Of a DNA stretch of 64,000 nt, positions 61,396 through 64,000 are shown one piece after another. The translations under genes and the position numbers were made by a program. The stretch covers positions 496,001 through 560,000 of the forward strand of contig NZ_CP009285.1 in NCBI RefSeq assembly GCF_000758665.1, given 5' to 3'. Positions within the stretch are counted from its first letter, which is position 1. Each line of letters starts with the position of its first letter. The notes under the pieces were generated by a model that saw only the letters and a list, made by a program, of their open reading frames with translations, did no database searches and was not told where the DNA came from. The DNA comes from Paenibacillus borealis. Its GTDB lineage: Bacteria > Bacillota > Bacilli > Paenibacillales > Paenibacillaceae.

Positions 61396-63126
61396 ATGAC
61401 TAGACGAACTGGACTTTTTGGCAAGTCCTTCGGCAGGGATACCTTGAGAGGGCAAATGTACTGGACTCTGCTGACCAGTGCCATGATTCCGCTGATTATG
61501 ACAGGAACCCTGGCCTTATATTCCATCACCTCCATACTGGACAATAAGATTGAAAAAGGAATTGAGGGCAATTTGCAGCGGGTGCTGCAAACGCTCGAAA
61601 CTACGCTGAACAATTTGTACGATGTGTCGCAGCAAATGTCCTTCGAGGGATTCGTGGGCCAGGATATGGAACGTCTGATGGAAACGGAGGATCCGTACGA
61701 AGCCGCCCAGCTCAACAATGACATTCAGCGGAATATCAATTTGCTCAACGCCTCCAACCTGAATACGGGACTGATGTTTTATTATGACAGCAATAAGGAG
61801 CGGATGATGTATGAAACGCTGCTTACGCGTGATAAGCGGCCTGATTTGACAGCGCTTCCCACACTGGCTGTCCAAGGTGCGATCACCTATCACAGCCCGC
61901 ATTTAACCTTGTATAAATACAACGATACCCCGGTATTCTCCATTGTCCGCAAGATGGGGAACCCGGAGCATCCGCTGTATGCCTATGTGGAGACGAATTC
62001 AAAGGTGCTGCAGCAGGTGCTGAATATGAAGCAGTACGGAATGAATGCCTATCACCTGCTGACCGACAAGAACGGCGTGGTTCTGTACAGTGATAAACCT
62101 GACTGGTTTCCTGAAGGCAGTGTCTATCATAAGCAGCAGAGGAAGGAATACTATGCTTTTGAGGAGACCGCCAAGCAGGGCTGGAATCTGGTGGTGTTTA
62201 TCAGCAAACAGGATTATCACCGTGAGAGCCGGACATGGATGGTCGGCTTCTCCCTGGTTGCCGGACTGGCGTTGATTATATCTCTGATGCTGGCGCTGCG
62301 GATCTGGAAGGTAGTGCTCGGTCCGCTTCAGCGGATGCACCGCGGAATCCGTGATTTAACGAACCGCCGGGTGCATGTGGGTCTGCCAATGACCGGGCTG
62401 AAGGAATTCGATTATCTTATAGACCGTTTTAACGGGATGCATCATCAGATTGGAGATCTGATCCTTGAGGTGGAGCATAAGGCCAAGGAACAGCAGGAGA
62501 TTGAGATGGAAAAGCTGATGGCACAGATCAATCCCCATTTTCTGTATAACACGGTGAATACGGCACAGTGGCTGGCCCGCATGAACGGACAGCACGAAAT
62601 TGACCGCTTCCTGTCGCTTTTTACCAAGGTGCTGAAATATAATTTGGCCAAATCGGGTAAGATCGTTGCGCTTCGTGATGAAATACAGTCTTTAAAAGAT
62701 TACGTCGAGCTGCAGCAAATCAGATACGACTACGAATTCGATGTGCGCTATGAGATTCCGCAGGGAATTATGAATACGCCCATGCCGCGCTTTATTTTGC
62801 AGCCTCTGGTCGAGAATGCGCTGTATCATGGGCTTCCGGAGGAAGGCGGAGTCATTGTCGTAAGCGCGGTGGAGAGTCCGGAGGGGATACGGATTGAGGT
62901 CAGGGATAATGGCCGGGGCATGACGCCCGCGCAGATTGAAGAAATGCTTCATGGAGAGAAGGATGCGCACAACTCTTCGGGAATGGGCATTGGATTGAAC
63001 TATGTGATCCGCAGCCTGAACAGCTTCAGCGGAGGGCGCAGCAAACTGGAGATAACGAGTACGGAGCATGAGGGAACAACGGTGTCGATTACTATGCCGG
63101 ATACGGGAGAGGATGGTGCGAGATGA
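61396..63126 (+). CDS. Sensor histidine kinase, YesM type
   Basis: About 576 residues. Two membrane helices (SAMIPLIMTGTLALYSIT and VGFSLVAGLALIISLMLAL) flank an extracytoplasmic sensor. A HAMP domain follows, then the His-kinase domain with the phospho-His in QINPHFLYNTVNTAQWL and the ATPase motifs EVRDNGRGMTPAQI and GMGIGLNYV. The ATG at 61396 follows AAAGAGGATGGGG. Its 4-bp overlap with the next gene shows that the kinase and regulator are co-translated. The signal is unknown. Confidence 0.93.
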   Translation: MTRRTGLFGKSFGRDTLRGQMYWTLLTSAMIPLIMTGTLALYSITSILDNKIEKGIEGNLQRVLQTLETTLNNLYDVSQQMSFEGFVGQDMERLMETEDPYEAAQLNNDIQRNINLLNASNLNTGLMFYYDSNKERMMYETLLTRDKRPDLTALPTLAVQGAITYHSPHLTLYKYNDTPVFSIVRKMGNPEHPLYAYVETNSKVLQQVLNMKQYGMNAYHLLTDKNGVVLYSDKPDWFPEGSVYHKQQRKEYYAFEETAKQGWNLVVFISKQDYHRESRTWMVGFSLVAGLALIISLMLALRIWKVVLGPLQRMHRGIRDLTNRRVHVGLPMTGLKEFDYLIDRFNGMHHQIGDLILEVEHKAKEQQEIEMEKLMAQINPHFLYNTVNTAQWLARMNGQHEIDRFLSLFTKVLKYNLAKSGKIVALRDEIQSLKDYVELQQIRYDYEFDVRYEIPQGIMNTPMPRFILQPLVENALYHGLPEEGGVIVVSAVESPEGIRIEVRDNGRGMTPAQIEEMLHGEKDAHNSSGMGIGLNYVIRSLNSFSGGRSKLEITSTEHEGTTVSITMPDTGEDGAR

Positions 63127-64000
63127 TGAAGGTGCTGGTAGTGGATGATGAGAAGCTGGTGCGGCGCGGCCTGATTTCAATGATGCCCTGGGAGAAATAC
63201 GGCATGGAGGTGATCGCGGAGGCAATGAACGGAACCAAGGCGCTGGAGTGCATGGCGGCCGAAGCGGCGGATATTGTCTTCACCGATCTGATGATGCCGG
63301 AGATGTCCGGCTTTGAGCTGATGGAGGAACTGAAGAAGCGATACCCGCAGACTGCGGTAGTCGTCTTGTCCTGCCATGAGGAATTTGCCTTTGCCCAGCA
63401 GGCGATCCGCAAGGGGGCAATTGATTATGTGGTCAAAAATGATCTGGAGACCGATGTGATGGACGAGGTGCTGGAACGGATTGCCGCGGGCGTTAGGAGC
63501 AAAATCGACAGTATGGAACCCCCGCCGGCGGAGACGGAGGATGCGGCCTCTGTGGAAGTCTGCAAGACGCTGTGGCAGGATTTAAGCTGGATTTATGATG
63601 ACGGCCGGTATGGGCAGCTGCTGGAGCAGACCGGGCAGCTGCGGCTGCCGCTGGCACGGCTGAAGAATGTCGTGTTTCCCGTGCTGCTGAAAGCCGGATA
63701 CCTGATGCTGTCGATAGACCACTCGCTGAGCTGGATCTCGCGTCTGGAGCAGAGCCGGTTATGGGAGGAATGGCAGCAGGTGATGCAGGAGGAGCGGGAA
63801 TATCTGCGGGCGTTGCTGTTCCGCGAGAAGCATGCTGCGGAAGTGGTCAGCGGTATTCTGCGGGCCCTCGAATATATGCATGCCAAGGAAGAACTGGATT
63901 TCAGCCAGAATGAGGTTGCCGATGTGGCCAATATGAGCCGGACCTACTTCAGCCAGAGCTTCAAGGGGGTCACAGGCAAGGTGTTTCAGGATTATGTAAA
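63123..64000 (+). CDS. Response regulator with AraC-type domain, YesN type (partial)
   Basis: The frame runs off the end of the window after 292 codons. The receiver domain starts MMKVLVVDDEKLVRRGL, with the phosphoacceptor Asp in VFTDLMMPEMSG and Lys in DYVVKND. The visible end reads FSQNEVADVANMSRTYFSQS, the first helix-turn-helix of an AraC domain. The middle region is shorter than in the other YesN-type gene of this window. ATG overlaps the kinase stop codon (ATGA). Confidence 0.92.
   Translation, partial: MMKVLVVDDEKLVRRGLISMMPWEKYGMEVIAEAMNGTKALECMAAEAADIVFTDLMMPEMSGFELMEELKKRYPQTAVVVLSCHEEFAFAQQAIRKGAIDYVVKNDLETDVMDEVLERIAAGVRSKIDSMEPPPAETEDAASVEVCKTLWQDLSWIYDDGRYGQLLEQTGQLRLPLARLKNVVFPVLLKAGYLMLSIDHSLSWISRLEQSRLWEEWQQVMQEEREYLRALLFREKHAAEVVSGILRALEYMHAKEELDFSQNEVADVANMSRTYFSQSFKGVTGKVFQDYV

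Overview
The window looks like chromosomal DNA of a Paenibacillus or close relative. Evidence for this is the moderate-to-high GC content, Bacillales-type ribosome binding sites, LplB/LplC-type sugar permeases next to YesM/YesN-type two-component systems, an SLH-anchored cell-surface enzyme, a T-box leader and Firmicute-type regulatory sites. The genus is inferred from gene content; no rRNA or tRNA gene was seen.

Layout. 0-7 kb: end of an ABC-2 permease gene, then a zinc/cadmium resistance cluster (ArsR sensor, CDF exporter, P1B-type ATPase) in which an intact IS3-family element separates the sensor from the exporters; both exporter genes carry the same palindromic operator. 7-16 kb: chemoreceptor, lactate dehydrogenase-like enzyme, CcdC, a GlsB/YeaQ-type protein, a lactonase and a large membrane alpha/beta hydrolase. 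16-20 kb: a sulfate ABC transporter operon (binding protein, CysT, CysW, YezD-like protein) with no ATPase gene, preceded by a consensus promoter, a CymR-like site and a structured leader ending in a U-tract. 20-29.5 kb: housekeeping and accessory genes (GNATs, SDRs, NAD(P)HX repair enzyme with a repeat-expanded insert, L-serine dehydratase pair, YneQ-like, YwbE, HNH nuclease).

29.5-44 kb: a carbohydrate locus with a LacI regulator, GH30 glycosidase, a GH94/GH161-type phosphorylase, two permeases, a solute-binding lipoprotein and a YesM/YesN pair. It is most simply read as uptake and phosphorolysis of a beta-glucan-type oligosaccharide. A perfect palindrome lies in front of the GH30 gene, and 14 identical bases of it recur at the start of the first permease gene. 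44-48 kb: AAC(3)-like acetyltransferase, histidine phosphatase, and an MFS exporter with its regulator. 48.5-54 kb: one giant exported nuclease/5'-nucleotidase with SLH domains behind a textbook PHO box. 54-56.5 kb: serS under T-box control, and an FMN reductase. 56.5-60 kb: the anaerobic ribonucleotide reductase operon nrdD-nrdG, with a cobalamin riboswitch, paired NrdR-like boxes and a phased DnaA-box-like array upstream. 60-64 kb: thiamine-binding protein, sugar isomerase/epimerase and a second YesM/YesN pair that runs off the window.

Non-coding structure is rich. A dispersed repeat family with a core near AATCCTGYANAAANTRCAACA occurs at four intergenic loci. A roughly 51-bp tandem repeat fills about 700 bp after the phosphorylase gene, and an 87-bp tandem duplication lies inside the sulfate operon. 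Coordinates of promoters, operators and RNA elements come from reading the sequence by eye and were not scored by software.
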